Positions 17,060 through 28,147 are shown, numbered from the stretch's first letter. The stretch is 64,000 bases of DNA from Vogesella indigofera (GCF_003633895.1 NZ_RBID01000015.1:186001-250000); one strand, 5' to 3'. The notes: generated by a model from the sequence alone, not told the origin. Numbers and translations: made by a program.

Positions 17060-18457
17060 TCAGCGTGGCTTGTGCAGCAGCGAATTGCGTCGCGAATAGC
17101 CGAAGTACACGCCGAGGCCGATCAGCAGCCAGCCGACAAAGAACACCCAGGTCAGCGCCGACAGCTGCGTCATCAGGAACACGCAGAACAGGATCGCCAG
17201 CGCCGGCACATACGGCACCGCCGGGCAGTAGAACTTGCGCGGCAGGTCCGGCTCGCGCTTGCGCAGCACGATCACCGCCAGCGCGATCAGCGAGAACGCG
17301 GCCAGGGTGCCGATGTTGACCAGCTCCGCCAGCGTGTGCAGCGGCACGAAACCGGCGATCAGCGCGATCACCGTGCCGACCATCCACGTCGCCTTGTACG
17401 GGGTACCGTATTTCGGATTGATGTCGGAGAACACCTTAGGCAGCAGGCCGTCGCGCGACATCGCCAGCAGGATACGGGTCTGGCCGTAGGTCATCACCAG
17501 GATCACCGTCATCATGCCGAGGATGGCGCCCAGATCGACAAAACCGGCAAACCAGTCCAGCTTCGCCACCTGCAGCGCCAGCGACACCGGATGGTCGATG
17601 CCGGCAAACTGCGCGTACGGCACGATGCCGGTCATGATCGCGGACACGATCACGTACAGCAGCGAGCAGATCGCCAGCGACCAGATCACCCCGCGCGGAA
17701 TGTCGCGTGCCGGGTCCTTCACCTCTTCCGCCGCGCAGGTCACCGCATCGAAGCCGAGGAAGCTGAAGAACACGATGGCCGCACCGTGGAACACGCCGTC
17801 AAAGCCGTATGGCAGCGCCGGCGACCAGTTCACCGGCTTCACGTGCCACATGCCGATGACGATGAACAGCACCACCACGGCGACCTTGATCATCACCACG
17901 ATATTGTTGATGCGCTTGGATTCCTTGATCCCGAACGCCAGCAAGCCGGTGATGATCATCGCGATGCAGAACGCCGGCAGGTTGAACAGCGTGTCCTTGC
18001 CCGGCACCGCGCCGGCGGCCGCCGTCAGCGCCTCTGGCAGGGTGATGCCGAAGCCGGCCAGCAGGCTCTGGAAATAGCCGGACCAGCCCACCGACACCGC
18101 CGACGACGCCAGCAGGTACTCCAGCATCAGGTCCCAGCCGATGATCCACGCCACCAGCTCACCCAGCGTGGCGTAGGCGTAGGTATAGGTCGAACCGGAA
18201 ATCGGCAGCATCGCCGCAAATTCCGCGTAGCACAGCGCGGCAAAACCGCAGGCCAGCGCGCCGATCACGAACGACAGCACCAGCCCCGGCCCGGCCACGG
18301 TGGCACCGGTGCCGGTCAGCACGAAAATCCCGGTGCCGATAATGGCACCAATCCCCAGCATGGTCAGGTCAAACGCCGTCAGTTCCTTGCGCAATCCTTG
18401 AGAGGTCTGCGCGAACGCCAGCATGCCCTGAACGCTTTTCTTGCGCATCAAGCCCAT
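17060..18457 (-). CDS. APC-family amino acid permease
   Basis: A 465-residue inner-membrane protein with about twelve or more hydrophobic helices. The N-terminal signature TMLGIGAIIGTGIFVLTG is that of the cationic amino acid transporter branch of the APC superfamily, which carries amino acids by proton symport or exchange. GSTYTYAYATLGELVAWIIG, the conserved segment around the third helix, is also clear. The ATG at 18457 is preceded by an AAGGAA-like site. A near-perfect motif (18473-18485) lies in its leader and a motif hairpin after its stop. The substrate cannot be fixed from sequence. Confidence 0.9.
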   Translation of the reverse strand: MGLMRKKSVQGMLAFAQTSQGLRKELTAFDLTMLGIGAIIGTGIFVLTGTGATVAGPGLVLSFVIGALACGFAALCYAEFAAMLPISGSTYTYAYATLGELVAWIIGWDLMLEYLLASSAVSVGWSGYFQSLLAGFGITLPEALTAAAGAVPGKDTLFNLPAFCIAMIITGLLAFGIKESKRINNIVVMIKVAVVVLFIVIGMWHVKPVNWSPALPYGFDGVFHGAAIVFFSFLGFDAVTCAAEEVKDPARDIPRGVIWSLAICSLLYVIVSAIMTGIVPYAQFAGIDHPVSLALQVAKLDWFAGFVDLGAILGMMTVILVMTYGQTRILLAMSRDGLLPKVFSDINPKYGTPYKATWMVGTVIALIAGFVPLHTLAELVNIGTLAAFSLIALAVIVLRKREPDLPRKFYCPAVPYVPALAILFCVFLMTQLSALTWVFFVGWLLIGLGVYFGYSRRNSLLHKPR

Positions 18458-19412
18458 GTATTCCTTGTCCCTAATGTTGGCCGCAGCGGCTGCCTGTCGT
18501 TATTCAAGGCGGCAATCCGGCTGGCGGCAGATCGTCTGATTTGTCCAGGGTTTGCCAGCGCTGCTGTCGCCCGCTGCCGGGGGCGAGCACAGTACCGTGA
18601 CAAACAAGGGGCGGGATGTTACCGCAAGCACCGGAGCCGGCAAATACGCCGATCGGCGCCTGTCTTTACGCCGCTTGCCCGACACCAGCGGCGCCACTGC
18701 AGAAAACGTCTCCGATTATTCATTTCGGCAAATAATGTTGCCCAAGGCGGTCAATGGCAGCCACAAATTCAGCCATGCACGCTTTTGGCATAGCTGTGAC
18801 GACAAACATAAATTTGCATACAATCGATCAAAAACATTCGATTTTTGGCACAGCTCACCACAAAAACTGTTCCACCCTCGGCCAAACGGCAGCATTTCGG
18901 ACTGAATTGCCATCCCGCCACGGCCGGCGACACGCTGCCGCATGAGCGCGACAAGGCCGGTAAACAACCTTGCCAGCTGCGGTGCTGGAGCTGGATCTTG
19001 CCCTTGGACGGGTACGCGGGCTGGTACGGCGCACAGTCTGGCGCGCAGGGCCAACCGAAGGTTGGCCGCAGCCCGATCTGCGCCGTGATGGGGTGTGGAG
19101 ATGCGGCCGGCGCTCGGTGCGCGACCGTTGCCAGACTGGGCAGGCAGGATAGGAAGGGAGATCCGGTCAGAGTGGCGTCAGCGCCGCTCGCTTTGCAAGC
19201 TGTCGCGGCCATGCAGCTGGCCGCTCACCGTTGAACACAGGGGGCTTGTCTGCTGGCACAGCTGCCTGTGCGCTATCTCCTGCCCGAGACAACAAACGAG
19301 GCCGGAGCAGGCGCCGGCATTACGCTGTAGTCGAACGGCGGCAGCAAGACGCCACCGCGGTGGCCTTTGCGCAGGGCCTTGCCCGCCAGCACAGCCTGCA
19401 GGCGGGGCCAGC
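18458..19412. other. Long intergenic region without a credible gene
   Basis: 955 bp. It contains a one-mismatch motif at 18473-18485 and an inverted arrangement at 19049-19067 (GGCCAACC, GAA, GGTTGGCC) that includes the exact motif at 19058. Between 18720 and 18870 composition turns AT-rich, with two similar segments TTTTGGCATAGCTGTGA and TTTTTGGCACAGCTCACCA about 60 bp apart, perhaps a regulator site or promoter region. Open frames here lack ribosome sites and familiar sequence. Confidence 0.5.
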
Positions 19413-20057
19413 CTAAGCAGCCGAGGCCAGCCGCGCCTGTGCCGTCGTCAGCAGTGTCGCCTCGTTTGCCGGCGCGGCGAAGTCCAGTCGCTGCCGCACG
19501 CCGTCGCGCAGCACATCCAGCCCGCAGACATCCAGCCCCAGCAGCTGCAGCGTGGCGTCCGCCGGCGGCAATGCCGCCAGCAGTGCCTGTTCCTGCGCCG
19601 CGGCCAGTTGCGGCAACGCGGCCCAGTCGCTGGCATCGACCCAGCCCATGCGGCCGAAGCCGCCGATAAAGCGCAGGCGCTTGGGCTGCAGGCAGAAAAA
19701 ATGGAAATCGCCCAGCGCCAGGTAATCGGCGAACGCCGGGCAATAGCGCAGCAGCCGCGCCAAGGTGTCCGCGTCCGGCGACATCGCCAGCAGATCGCCC
19801 ACCAGCGTCATGCGCTCGCCTTGCAGCACGTCGGCACCGCCCTGTTGCAACAGCACGCTGACGCGGCCATCGGCGCGCACATTGCGGCAGTGTTCGGCCA
19901 GCTCGCTCATCAGCAGCCACGGCCGGTGCGCTGCATCCAGCGCAAACGGCAACACGGTGACAAACGGGTAGCCCGGCAGCGCCTGCGACTGCGTCGCCAG
20001 CGCCAGCGAGCTGCAGCGGTGCAGCAGGGACAGACAATCGGTAACGGGAATGTTCAT
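19413..20057 (-). CDS. HugZ / pyridoxamine 5'-phosphate oxidase-like protein
   Basis: A 214-residue protein of the split-barrel flavin/haem family: LALATQSQALPGYPFVTVLPFALD at the start, then LAEHCRNVRADGRVSVLL, an ERMTLVGDL strand, and the FHFFCLQPKRLRFIGGFGRMGW region typical of HugZ-type haem-handling proteins. A role in haem use or as an FMN-binding reductase is possible; the C-terminal DUF2470 is short or absent. No good ribosome site is visible. The ATG at 20057 is used; a TTG at 20075 lies inside the exact 13-bp motif (20062-20074), which fills the leader. Confidence 0.78.
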   Translation of the reverse strand: MNIPVTDCLSLLHRCSSLALATQSQALPGYPFVTVLPFALDAAHRPWLLMSELAEHCRNVRADGRVSVLLQQGGADVLQGERMTLVGDLLAMSPDADTLARLLRYCPAFADYLALGDFHFFCLQPKRLRFIGGFGRMGWVDASDWAALPQLAAAQEQALLAALPPADATLQLLGLDVCGLDVLRDGVRQRLDFAAPANEATLLTTAQARLASAA

Positions 20058-20179
20058 GGCAAAGGTTGGCCGCAACAGGGAGATGTTCCCAGCTTAGGCA
20101 ACATCGCCGGGCACGGCAATCGGCGCCGGCAGGCAGTTCTGCGGGACGGGTATCGCAACAGACAAGACGAACAAAACAA

Positions 20180-20210
20180 AACCCCCAGCAAACTGGGTTT
20201 GCTGGGGGTT
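20180..20210. terminator. Terminator after the tRNA cluster
   Basis: Perfect 14-bp stem AACCCCCAGCAAAC (20180-20193), loop TGG, and its complement (20197-20210). On the minus strand it lies 5 bp beyond the tRNA-Cys 3' end and is followed by TTTGTTTTG. Confidence 0.88.
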
Positions 20211-20214
20211 TGTC

Positions 20215-20288
20215 TGGAGGCGCGATCCAGAGTCGAACTGGACTGACCGGATTTGCAATCCGGGGCATAACCGCTTTGCTATCGCGCC
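20215..20288 (-). tRNA. tRNA-Cys (GCA)
   Basis: 74 nt including encoded CCA. Acceptor stem GGCGCGA/TCGCGCC, anticodon stem CCGGA/TCCGG with loop reading GCA, T-loop GTTCGACTC. Last gene of the five-tRNA run. Confidence 0.95.
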
Positions 20289-20327
20289 GTAAGCATGTGA
20301 TGCTCGCTGTGGCGAATCATCTGAATC

Positions 20328-20403
20328 TGGAGCGGGAAACGAGGCTCGAACTCGCGACCTCAACCTTGGCAAGGTTGCGCTCTACCAACTGAGCTATTCC
20401 CGC
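20328..20403 (-). tRNA. tRNA-Gly (GCC), copy 1
   Basis: 76 nt, acceptor GCGGGAA/TTCCCGC, anticodon stem CAACC/GGTTG with GCC in the loop, CCA encoded. Identical over its length to the three copies that follow. Confidence 0.95.
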
Positions 20404-20432
20404 AGGGGTACTGCCTGATGCCGTAAATTGTA

Positions 20433-20508
20433 TGGAGCGGGAAACGAGGCTCGAACTCGCGACCTCAACCTTGGCAAGGTTGCGCTCTACCAACTGAGCT
20501 ATTCCCGC
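20433..20508 (-). tRNA. tRNA-Gly (GCC), copy 2
   Basis: 76 nt, same sequence as copy 1. The spacer to copy 1 differs from the other two spacers. Confidence 0.95.
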
Positions 20509-20543
20509 GTCGCATGATACTGCTGTACATCTGTAAAACCGGG

Positions 20544-20619
20544 TGGAGCGGGAAACGAGGCTCGAACTCGCGACCTCAACCTTGGCAAGGTTGCGCTCTA
20601 CCAACTGAGCTATTCCCGC
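20544..20619 (-). tRNA. tRNA-Gly (GCC), copy 3
   Basis: 76 nt, same sequence. The spacer to copy 2 (about 35 bp) is nearly the same as that between copies 3 and 4, pointing to recent tandem duplication. Confidence 0.95.
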
Positions 20620-20655
20620 GTCGCATGGTACTGCTGTACATCTGTAAAACCGGTG

Positions 20656-20731
20656 TGGAGCGGGAAACGAGGCTCGAACTCGCGACCTCAACCTTGGCAA
20701 GGTTGCGCTCTACCAACTGAGCTATTCCCGC
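20656..20731 (-). tRNA. tRNA-Gly (GCC), copy 4
   Basis: 76 nt, same sequence; first of the run in transcription order. An AT-rich stretch at 20779-20810 upstream may hold the promoter. Confidence 0.95.
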
Positions 20732-20809
20732 ATCACTTCTCGTCGTCGCTGTGTTACTGCGTTGTCGAGAGCTGCGAATTATAATGACCAAAAAATTATT
20801 GTCAACCTC

Positions 20810-21391
20810 TCACAGCTCGATTTTTTTGCCGGAAAACTGCGTGGCGGCCATCTTCAGGTAGTAAACCATTGACCACAAAGTCAAAATAATGGCGACCACC
20901 ATGAAAATATTTCCGAGGATCAGGGTGTCGATGGCCGGCAATACCGGGCCGGCGTACAACAACAACAGAATGGCGATCATCTGCGCCGCCGTTTTCAGCT
21001 TGCCGATATAGGCCACCGCCACACTACCGCGGCTGCCCTGCGCCGCCATCCACTCGCGCAAGGCCGAAATCGCGATCTCGCGCCCGATGATGATCATCGC
21101 CATCCAGCCCTCGGTGCGCCCCAGCTCCACCAGCAGGATCAGCGCCGCCGCCACGATCAGCTTGTCGGCCACCGGGTCCAGAAAGGCGCCAAAGGCCGAG
21201 GTCTGCCCCAGGCGACGCGCCAGGTAGCCGTCCAGCCAGTCGGTGGCCGCAGCCAGTGCAAAGATGAAGGCGCCGAGGCTATTGCGATGGTGGGACAGCA
21301 GCACGCTGTCGGGGAGAAAGAACACGGCCACGCAGACGGGGATCAGGGCGACGCGCAGCCAGGTCAGGAAAATCGGCAGGTTGAAGGGCAT
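20810..21391 (-). CDS. pgsA: CDP-diacylglycerol-glycerol-3-phosphate 3-phosphatidyltransferase
   Basis: A 193-residue inner-membrane enzyme that makes phosphatidylglycerophosphate, the committed step to phosphatidylglycerol and cardiolipin. The CDP-alcohol phosphotransferase signature is complete: D-x2-D-G-x2-A-R-x8-G-x3-D-x3-D within TDWLDGYLARRLGQ and FGAFLDPVADK, near residues 50-77. Several hydrophobic helices follow. It starts 17 bp after the uvrC stop on the same strand, the order seen in many proteobacteria, so the two probably form an operon that leads into the tRNA genes downstream. Confidence 0.95.
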   Translation of the reverse strand: MPFNLPIFLTWLRVALIPVCVAVFFLPDSVLLSHHRNSLGAFIFALAAATDWLDGYLARRLGQTSAFGAFLDPVADKLIVAAALILLVELGRTEGWMAMIIIGREIAISALREWMAAQGSRGSVAVAYIGKLKTAAQMIAILLLLYAGPVLPAIDTLILGNIFMVVAIILTLWSMVYYLKMAATQFSGKKIEL

Positions 21392-21408
21392 TATCCGGGT
21401 GTCTTTAT

Positions 21409-23217
21409 TCAGTGCAGGGCTTGGTAAATTTTTTCTGCCAGCGCGCGGCTGATGCCGTCTACTTGCGCCAGATCGTCGATGCTTGCCGCCACCACGCCGC
21501 GCAGGCCGCCGAAACGGGTCAGCAGCCGCTGGCGCCGTGTCGGGCCGACGCCGGCGATGTCCTCCAGCGTCGAACTGGTGCGCGCCTTGGCGCGGCGCGC
21601 GCGGTGGCCGGTGATGGCGAAACGGTGCGCCTCGTCGCGCACGGTCTGGATCAGGTGCAGCGCGGCGTGATCGCGCGGCAATTGTAGCGTCTTTTGCAGA
21701 TGGGGAACGATCAACGTTTCCAGCCCCGGTTTGCGGCTTTCACCCTTGGCGACACCGACAATCGGCACGTCGACGCCGACCTCGGCCAGCACTTCCAGCG
21801 CCACGCCGACCTGGCCCTTGCCGCCGTCGATCAGCAGCACGTCGGGCAGCCTGCCCTCGCCGGCCGCCAGTTTGCTGTAGCGCCGGGTCAGCGCCTCGCG
21901 CATGGCGCCGTAGTCGTCACCGGCGGCAGCGGTCTCGATATTGAAGCGCCGGTATTCCGACGGCTGCATGCCGCCACGGTCGTACACCACGCACGACGCC
22001 ACGGTGGCCTCGCCCATGGTGTGGCTGATGTCGAAGCACTCCAGCCGCGCCACCTCCTCCACTTCCATCAGCTGCGCCAACGCTGCGAGGCGGGCGTTCT
22101 GGCTGGCGGCACTGGCCAGGCGCTGGCTGATCGCCAGCTGCGCGTTCTTCTGTGCCATCTCCAGCCACACGCGGCGTTCGCCGATCGGGTTGCTGATGAA
22201 GACCAGCCGCTTCTGCGCTTGCTCGACCAGCAGCTGCTGCAGCTCCGGCGCCACCGTTTCGTTGTGGATGATGGCCGCCGGCAGCGGTGCGCCGAGGTAA
22301 TGCTGGGCGAGGAAGGCCTCAAGGTTGGCCGCAAGGCTGTCGGCGGCGTTGAGCGGGAACAGGCTCTTGTCGCCGAGGTGACGGCCACCACGGATCATCA
22401 CCAGGTTGACGCAGACTACGCCGCCTTCGCTGGCGATGGCGATTACGTCGGCATCGAGCTGGCTGGTATTGCTGGAAATGAACTGCTTCTCCTGCACCCG
22501 CGCCAGCGCCTGGATCTGGTCGCGCAATTCGGCCGCCTGCTCGAAATGCATCGCATCCGATGCGGCCAACATGCGCGCGGTAAGCAGGTCGATCAGCTCG
22601 TTGTGCTTGCCCTGCAGGAAGGTGACCGCGCTCTGCACGTCGGCACGGTAGGCTTCGCTGCTGATCTCGCCGGTGCACGGCGCCGAGCAGCGCTTGATCT
22701 GGAACAGCAGACAGGGGCGCGAGCGGTTGGCGAACACACTGTCCTCGCAGGTGCGCAGGCGGAACACCTTCTGCAGCACCTGGATGCTTTCGCGCACCGC
22801 GTAGCCGTTGGGATAGGGGCCGAAGTACTGGTGCGGCTTTTTCGGCTCACCGCGGAAATAAGCCAGCTGCGGGAAGGCGTGCCCGGACACCATCAGGTAG
22901 GGATAGGACTTGTCGTCGCGGAACAGGATGTTGTACTTGGGGGTCAGCGCCTTGATCAGGTTGTTTTCCAGGATCAGCGCTTCGGCCTCGCTGCGCACCA
23001 CGGTGGTGTCGATGGCGGCAATCTGGCGCACCATCAGCTGGATGCGCGGGCTGTGGTCGCTCTTCTGGAAGTAGGAGCTGACGCGCTTCTTCAGGTCGAT
23101 GGCCTTGCCGACGTACAGCACGTTGCCGGCGGCATCGAGCATGCGGTACACCCCCGGCAGGCTCGGCAAATTGGCCAGGAAGGCCTTGGCGTCGAAGGCC
23201 GGTGGTTTAGTTGCCAC
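21409..23217 (-). CDS. uvrC: UvrABC system protein C, excinuclease
   Basis: A 602-residue nucleotide-excision-repair nuclease that makes both incisions around DNA lesions with UvrB. The N-terminal GIY-YIG domain is clear (LPGVYRMLDAAGNVLYVGKA, residues about 20-45), followed by the Cys-rich SRPCLLFQIKRCSAPC region, the UVR motif near 205, the RNase H-like 3' domain with DVLLIDGGKGQ, and C-terminal helix-hairpin-helix repeats ending near residue 600. Length is normal. It starts with GTG and overlaps the upstream DUF4124 gene by 11 bases. The exact motif at 22321-22333 is read as Ala-Ala-Asn-Leu. Confidence 0.96.
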   Translation of the reverse strand: MATKPPAFDAKAFLANLPSLPGVYRMLDAAGNVLYVGKAIDLKKRVSSYFQKSDHSPRIQLMVRQIAAIDTTVVRSEAEALILENNLIKALTPKYNILFRDDKSYPYLMVSGHAFPQLAYFRGEPKKPHQYFGPYPNGYAVRESIQVLQKVFRLRTCEDSVFANRSRPCLLFQIKRCSAPCTGEISSEAYRADVQSAVTFLQGKHNELIDLLTARMLAASDAMHFEQAAELRDQIQALARVQEKQFISSNTSQLDADVIAIASEGGVVCVNLVMIRGGRHLGDKSLFPLNAADSLAANLEAFLAQHYLGAPLPAAIIHNETVAPELQQLLVEQAQKRLVFISNPIGERRVWLEMAQKNAQLAISQRLASAASQNARLAALAQLMEVEEVARLECFDISHTMGEATVASCVVYDRGGMQPSEYRRFNIETAAAGDDYGAMREALTRRYSKLAAGEGRLPDVLLIDGGKGQVGVALEVLAEVGVDVPIVGVAKGESRKPGLETLIVPHLQKTLQLPRDHAALHLIQTVRDEAHRFAITGHRARRAKARTSSTLEDIAGVGPTRRQRLLTRFGGLRGVVAASIDDLAQVDGISRALAEKIYQALH

Positions 23218-23629
23218 ACCAGGTCCTGACGTGATCGCGCGCGGCGGCGATGGCGGCGCCCAGCGTCGCCTCCGACTGCGGCGCGGCCTTGGTGGTCGCC
23301 TTGGGCTGGTTCAGGCTTTCCAGTTTGGCCAGATGGGTACGCGCAGTGCTGCAGTTTTCCTGCTTGATCTTGCGGTTGTGCTCGTCGATGCGGTCGTTGA
23401 GCTGCTTCACCTGCTGCGGCAGGCCGCCGTCGCTGGCCGGTGCCGAGGCTGGGCTGGCCGCCGCGGCCGGCAGCGGGCGCAGCTTCACCGTTTCCGACTT
23501 GCGGCCCTGCGGTGGCGGCTGGTCGGAAAACACGGTGCGGCCATTGCCGTCCACCCAGCGATAGACCTGTGCCTGCGCCGCCGTTACCAGCAGCAGTGCC
23601 CCCAGAAACACCCCGTAAACAGCCTTCAT
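23207..23629 (-). CDS. DUF4124 periplasmic protein
   Basis: A 140-residue protein with a signal peptide (AVYGVFLGALLLVTAAQAQ) followed directly by the DUF4124 core VYRWVDGNGRTVFSDQPPP, a small domain common in betaproteobacterial envelope proteins of unknown role. After an Ala/Pro-rich linker comes a charged helix (QQVKQLNDRIDEHNRKIKQENC) and a C-terminal Cys. The ATG at 23629 follows GAGAGG. It is the first gene of a unit with uvrC and pgsA, overlapping uvrC by 11 bases. Confidence 0.85.
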   Translation of the reverse strand: MKAVYGVFLGALLLVTAAQAQVYRWVDGNGRTVFSDQPPPQGRKSETVKLRPLPAAAASPASAPASDGGLPQQVKQLNDRIDEHNRKIKQENCSTARTHLAKLESLNQPKATTKAAPQSEATLGAAIAAARDHVRTWCGN

Positions 23630-23656
23630 CACCTCTCGCCTCCCGCCTTACCATGA

Positions 23657-25264
<1,608 letters not shown>

Positions 25265-25271
25265 GCCCCCC

Positions 25272-25318
25272 AACGTTGGCCGCAAAAAACCCCCTGTTGC
25301 GAAACAGGGGGTTTTTTT
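25272..25318 (+). terminator. guaB terminator fused to the 13-bp motif
   Basis: Exact AACGTTGGCCGCA (25272-25284) runs directly into the A-tract of a strong hairpin: CCCCCTGTT (25290-25298), loop GCGA, AACAGGGGG (25303-25311), then seven T. Confidence 0.92.
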
Positions 25319-25354
25319 GTTGACTGCCGGCACCTGACGGCAGCGGCAGCCGGC

Positions 25355-26752
25355 TTATTCCGACTGCACCAGGATTTCCTGCGCCCACACCATGGCGTCG
25401 ATGTGCGCCTTGTTGACGTCGGCTGGCTCCAGCTTCAGCAGCTCGGCCAGCGCCACGATGCGGTCGGCGTTGTCCTGCTCCGCAGAAATGGCCAGCGCCA
25501 GATACGGCGCGAACATGCCGCGCTGGTTGAGCAGTGCATCGGCCACCGTCGGCGGCAGGTCCAGCGGCGACAGCGCGCTGGCCATCTCCACATGCATCAG
25601 CGCGTCCAGCAGCGAGAACATGCCGGACAGGAACAGGTGCTCGCACTCCAGGCGGTTGTTGCCGCCCAGCTTGCCCAGCGTCTCCATGAAGCGGGCGCGG
25701 AACAGCGAGCGCTCCAGCAGCGCCACCGAGCGGCCATCGTCCTTGCGCGAGGTGAACAGCAGCAGCGTCAGCCACTTGAACAGCGATTCGCGTCCCAGCA
25801 GCAGCAGCGACTCCTCGATCGACATCACCTTGCGCGACAGGCCGTTGGCCGGCGAGTTGATGAAGCGCAGCAGCTTGAACAGCAGCACCGAATCCAGCTT
25901 GAACTGGGCGTCGATCTCCTGCGTTTCCGCCCCGGCGCGCAGCAGGCGCATGATTTCCAGCACCCGCATCTGGCTGGCGTCGGCCTTGCCGGCGGACTGC
26001 GAGCGTACCGCGGTCAGGAACGCGCCCTGGAACAGCACGAAGCGCTTGGCGGCGCCCGGTGTCTTGACACAGACATCGAAATCCTCGCTGGAGCTGATAT
26101 TGCGCGCATACCAGCGCGCGGCGGGATAACGCGCCAGCATCTGGTCCATGAACGGTGCCAGCACCTCGTCGGCGGCGCCGCTGAAGTCGAGGATCAGCAG
26201 GTCGATGCGGGAGAACAGCTCGTCCTGCAGCGCCTCCGGCAGCACGCGGCGGTCGAACAGCGACGGCTCCAGCGCAAAGCGGCGGCCCTGCGCGCGATGC
26301 TGGTCGATCAGCGCGATGGTGCTGTTGCTGACCGGATCGTCGATCGCCGGGTTGAGCACGAAATAGACGCGGTCGCTGGGGAAAGCCTCCAGCGACGCGT
26401 CCTGCAGCGACAGCGTCGACACGTGCACCAGCGCACGGCGCGAATTCAGCAGCCGGAACACGTCCATGTTGATCAGGGTGCTGATCATCAGCCGGTCGAA
26501 CTGCAGCCACTGCCCGGCCGACGACTCGCGGCGCTTGACGGTATCGCGCACCATGAACTCGTAGGCCACCACCCGCTGCTGCAGGTCGTGCAGCGGCTGA
26601 TGGGTGACAAAGCCCAGCGTGTGCGGCAACACGATATTGTCGCCACTCTCCGCGGCCGGCGTGCTGGCGGCGGCGGTTTTCACCTCGCGGCTTTCCTTGG
26701 CTTCCTGTGCTTGTCCCTTGCCGGTCAAGCTGCCAAACAGACTTTTGAACAT
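25355..26752 (-). CDS. Degenerate EAL plus HDOD signalling protein
   Basis: A 465-residue cytoplasmic protein of the YuxH type: an N-terminal EAL-like domain (about residues 60-260) and a C-terminal HDOD domain (about 265-450). The EAL signature is changed to YEFMVRD and the usual metal-binding residues are not evident, so it probably binds rather than cleaves c-di-GMP, or only mediates contacts. HDOD is seen in FKLLRFINSPANGLSRKVMS and the following helices. The ATG at 26752 begins MFKSLFGSL. Upstream frame extensions are non-conserved and Arg-rich. Confidence 0.82.
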   Translation of the reverse strand: MFKSLFGSLTGKGQAQEAKESREVKTAAASTPAAESGDNIVLPHTLGFVTHQPLHDLQQRVVAYEFMVRDTVKRRESSAGQWLQFDRLMISTLINMDVFRLLNSRRALVHVSTLSLQDASLEAFPSDRVYFVLNPAIDDPVSNSTIALIDQHRAQGRRFALEPSLFDRRVLPEALQDELFSRIDLLILDFSGAADEVLAPFMDQMLARYPAARWYARNISSSEDFDVCVKTPGAAKRFVLFQGAFLTAVRSQSAGKADASQMRVLEIMRLLRAGAETQEIDAQFKLDSVLLFKLLRFINSPANGLSRKVMSIEESLLLLGRESLFKWLTLLLFTSRKDDGRSVALLERSLFRARFMETLGKLGGNNRLECEHLFLSGMFSLLDALMHVEMASALSPLDLPPTVADALLNQRGMFAPYLALAISAEQDNADRIVALAELLKLEPADVNKAHIDAMVWAQEILVQSE

Positions 26753-26814
26753 GGCAAACCCTATTGTGTGCGAACGACGGGCAGCCTGACGCTGCCTCTT
26801 GGATGGAAGAGCGC

Positions 26815-27915
26815 TTAGCCGATGCGGCCGGGAATGCGCGGGGTATCGACCCGCACATCGCCGCACTGCGCGCGGTGGCGCAGCGCGTGGTCGATCAGCA
26901 CCAGTGCCAGCATCGCCTCGGCGATCGGCGTGGCACGGATGCCGACACAAGGATCATGGCGGCCGTGGGTCTCGACCATGATCGCCTCGCCGGCCTTGTT
27001 GATAGAGCGGCGCGGCTGCGCGATCGACGACGTCGGCTTGATCGCCATCGACACTTCGATCTGCTGGCCGGTGGAAATGCCGCCGAGGATGCCGCCGGCG
27101 TGATTGCTGGCAAAACCCTGCGGCGTCAGCTCGTCACCGTGCTCGCTACCGCGCTGGGTGACGCAGCCGAAGCCGGCACCGATCTCGACGCCCTTCACCG
27201 CGTTGATGTTCATCATCGCGTAGGCGATGTCGGCGTCGAGGCGGTCGTACACCGGCTCGCCCCAGCCCACCGGCACATTGTCGGCCACCACGCGCAGGCG
27301 CGCGCCGACCGAATCCAGGCTCTTGCGGATGCTGTCCATGTACGCTTCCAGCGCGTCGACCTTGCTGGCGTCGGCGGCGAAGAACGGGTTGTTGCCGACC
27401 TCGTCCCAGCTCTGGAACGGGATCTCGATGTCGCCGATCTGCGTCATGTGGCCGCGGATCACGATGCCGTATTGTTCATGCAGCCATTTCTTGGCGATAG
27501 CGCCGGCGGCGACGCGCACCGCGGTCTCGCGCGCCGAGGAACGGCCGCCACCGCGCGGGTCGCGGATGCCGTACTTGTGCCAGTAGGTGTAGTCGGCGTG
27601 GCCGGGGCGGAAGGTGTCGGCGATATTGCCGTAGTCCTTGCTGCGCTGGTCGGTGTTGCGGATCAGCAGCGCGATCGGCGTGCCGGTGGTCTTGCCCTCG
27701 TACACGCCGGACAGGATCTCGACGGTGTCCGGCTCGCGGCGCTGGGTAACGTGGCGGCTGGTGCCGGGCTTGCGGCGGTCCAGCTCGGCCTGGATGTCGG
27801 CTTCGGACAGGGTCATGCCCGGAGGGCAGCCGTCAACAATGCAGCCGATTCCCGGCCCGTGGCTTTCGCCGAATGAAGTAACAGTAAACAGCAGGCCCAT
27901 GCTATTGCCAGACAT
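26815..27915 (-). CDS. aroC: Chorismate synthase
   Basis: A 366-residue FMN-dependent lyase that converts EPSP to chorismate, the last shikimate-pathway step. The signature [19 protein letters not shown] lies near residue 15, followed by [27 protein letters not shown] and the late [10 protein letters not shown] region. Length and end are normal. The ATG at 27915 follows AAGGA. It is a single gene between the EAL/HDOD gene and the oxygenase on the same strand. Confidence 0.97.
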   Translation of the reverse strand: MSGNSMGLLFTVTSFGESHGPGIGCIVDGCPPGMTLSEADIQAELDRRKPGTSRHVTQRREPDTVEILSGVYEGKTTGTPIALLIRNTDQRSKDYGNIADTFRPGHADYTYWHKYGIRDPRGGGRSSARETAVRVAAGAIAKKWLHEQYGIVIRGHMTQIGDIEIPFQSWDEVGNNPFFAADASKVDALEAYMDSIRKSLDSVGARLRVVADNVPVGWGEPVYDRLDADIAYAMMNINAVKGVEIGAGFGCVTQRGSEHGDELTPQGFASNHAGGILGGISTGQQIEVSMAIKPTSSIAQPRRSINKAGEAIMVETHGRHDPCVGIRATPIAEAMLALVLIDHALRHRAQCGDVRVDTPRIPGRIG

Positions 27916-28105
27916 CGCTTTATCCTTGCCTATTTTTTGGTGATCGCTGCTGATTCTAGCACGGACCGGCAACGCTGCCGGCGCTTGCACAGCGTCACAA
28001 TTCACCAAACCGCACCGCCGCCGGGCCGCGTCGCCGGGCGCGCGCCACCCGTTAAAACGGCGTCATTATCGTGCCGGCGGCCCGGACGTGCCGGTCGACA
28101 ACATG

Positions 28106-28147
28106 GCGGCCAACGTTGGCCGCAAAAAAAGCGCCCCGCAGGGCGCT
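28106..28147 (-). terminator. Oxygenase terminator abutting a motif palindrome
   Basis: Read on the minus strand: AGCGCCC, loop, GGGCGCT (28130-28147), then seven T, then the palindrome GCGGCCAACGTTGGCCGC (28106-28123). The T-tract shares its end with the motif, as at guaB. It lies 22 bp beyond the oxygenase stop. Confidence 0.88.

Noticed and set aside
18780-18865. Sigma-54 promoter suggested by TTTTGGCA/TTTTTGGCACAGC
   Set aside because: TGGCAC is present, but no TGC occurs at the required distance.
18552-18905. A 117-residue frame in the 955-bp gap
   Set aside because: No ribosome site, no domain, composition shifts midway; better read as non-coding.
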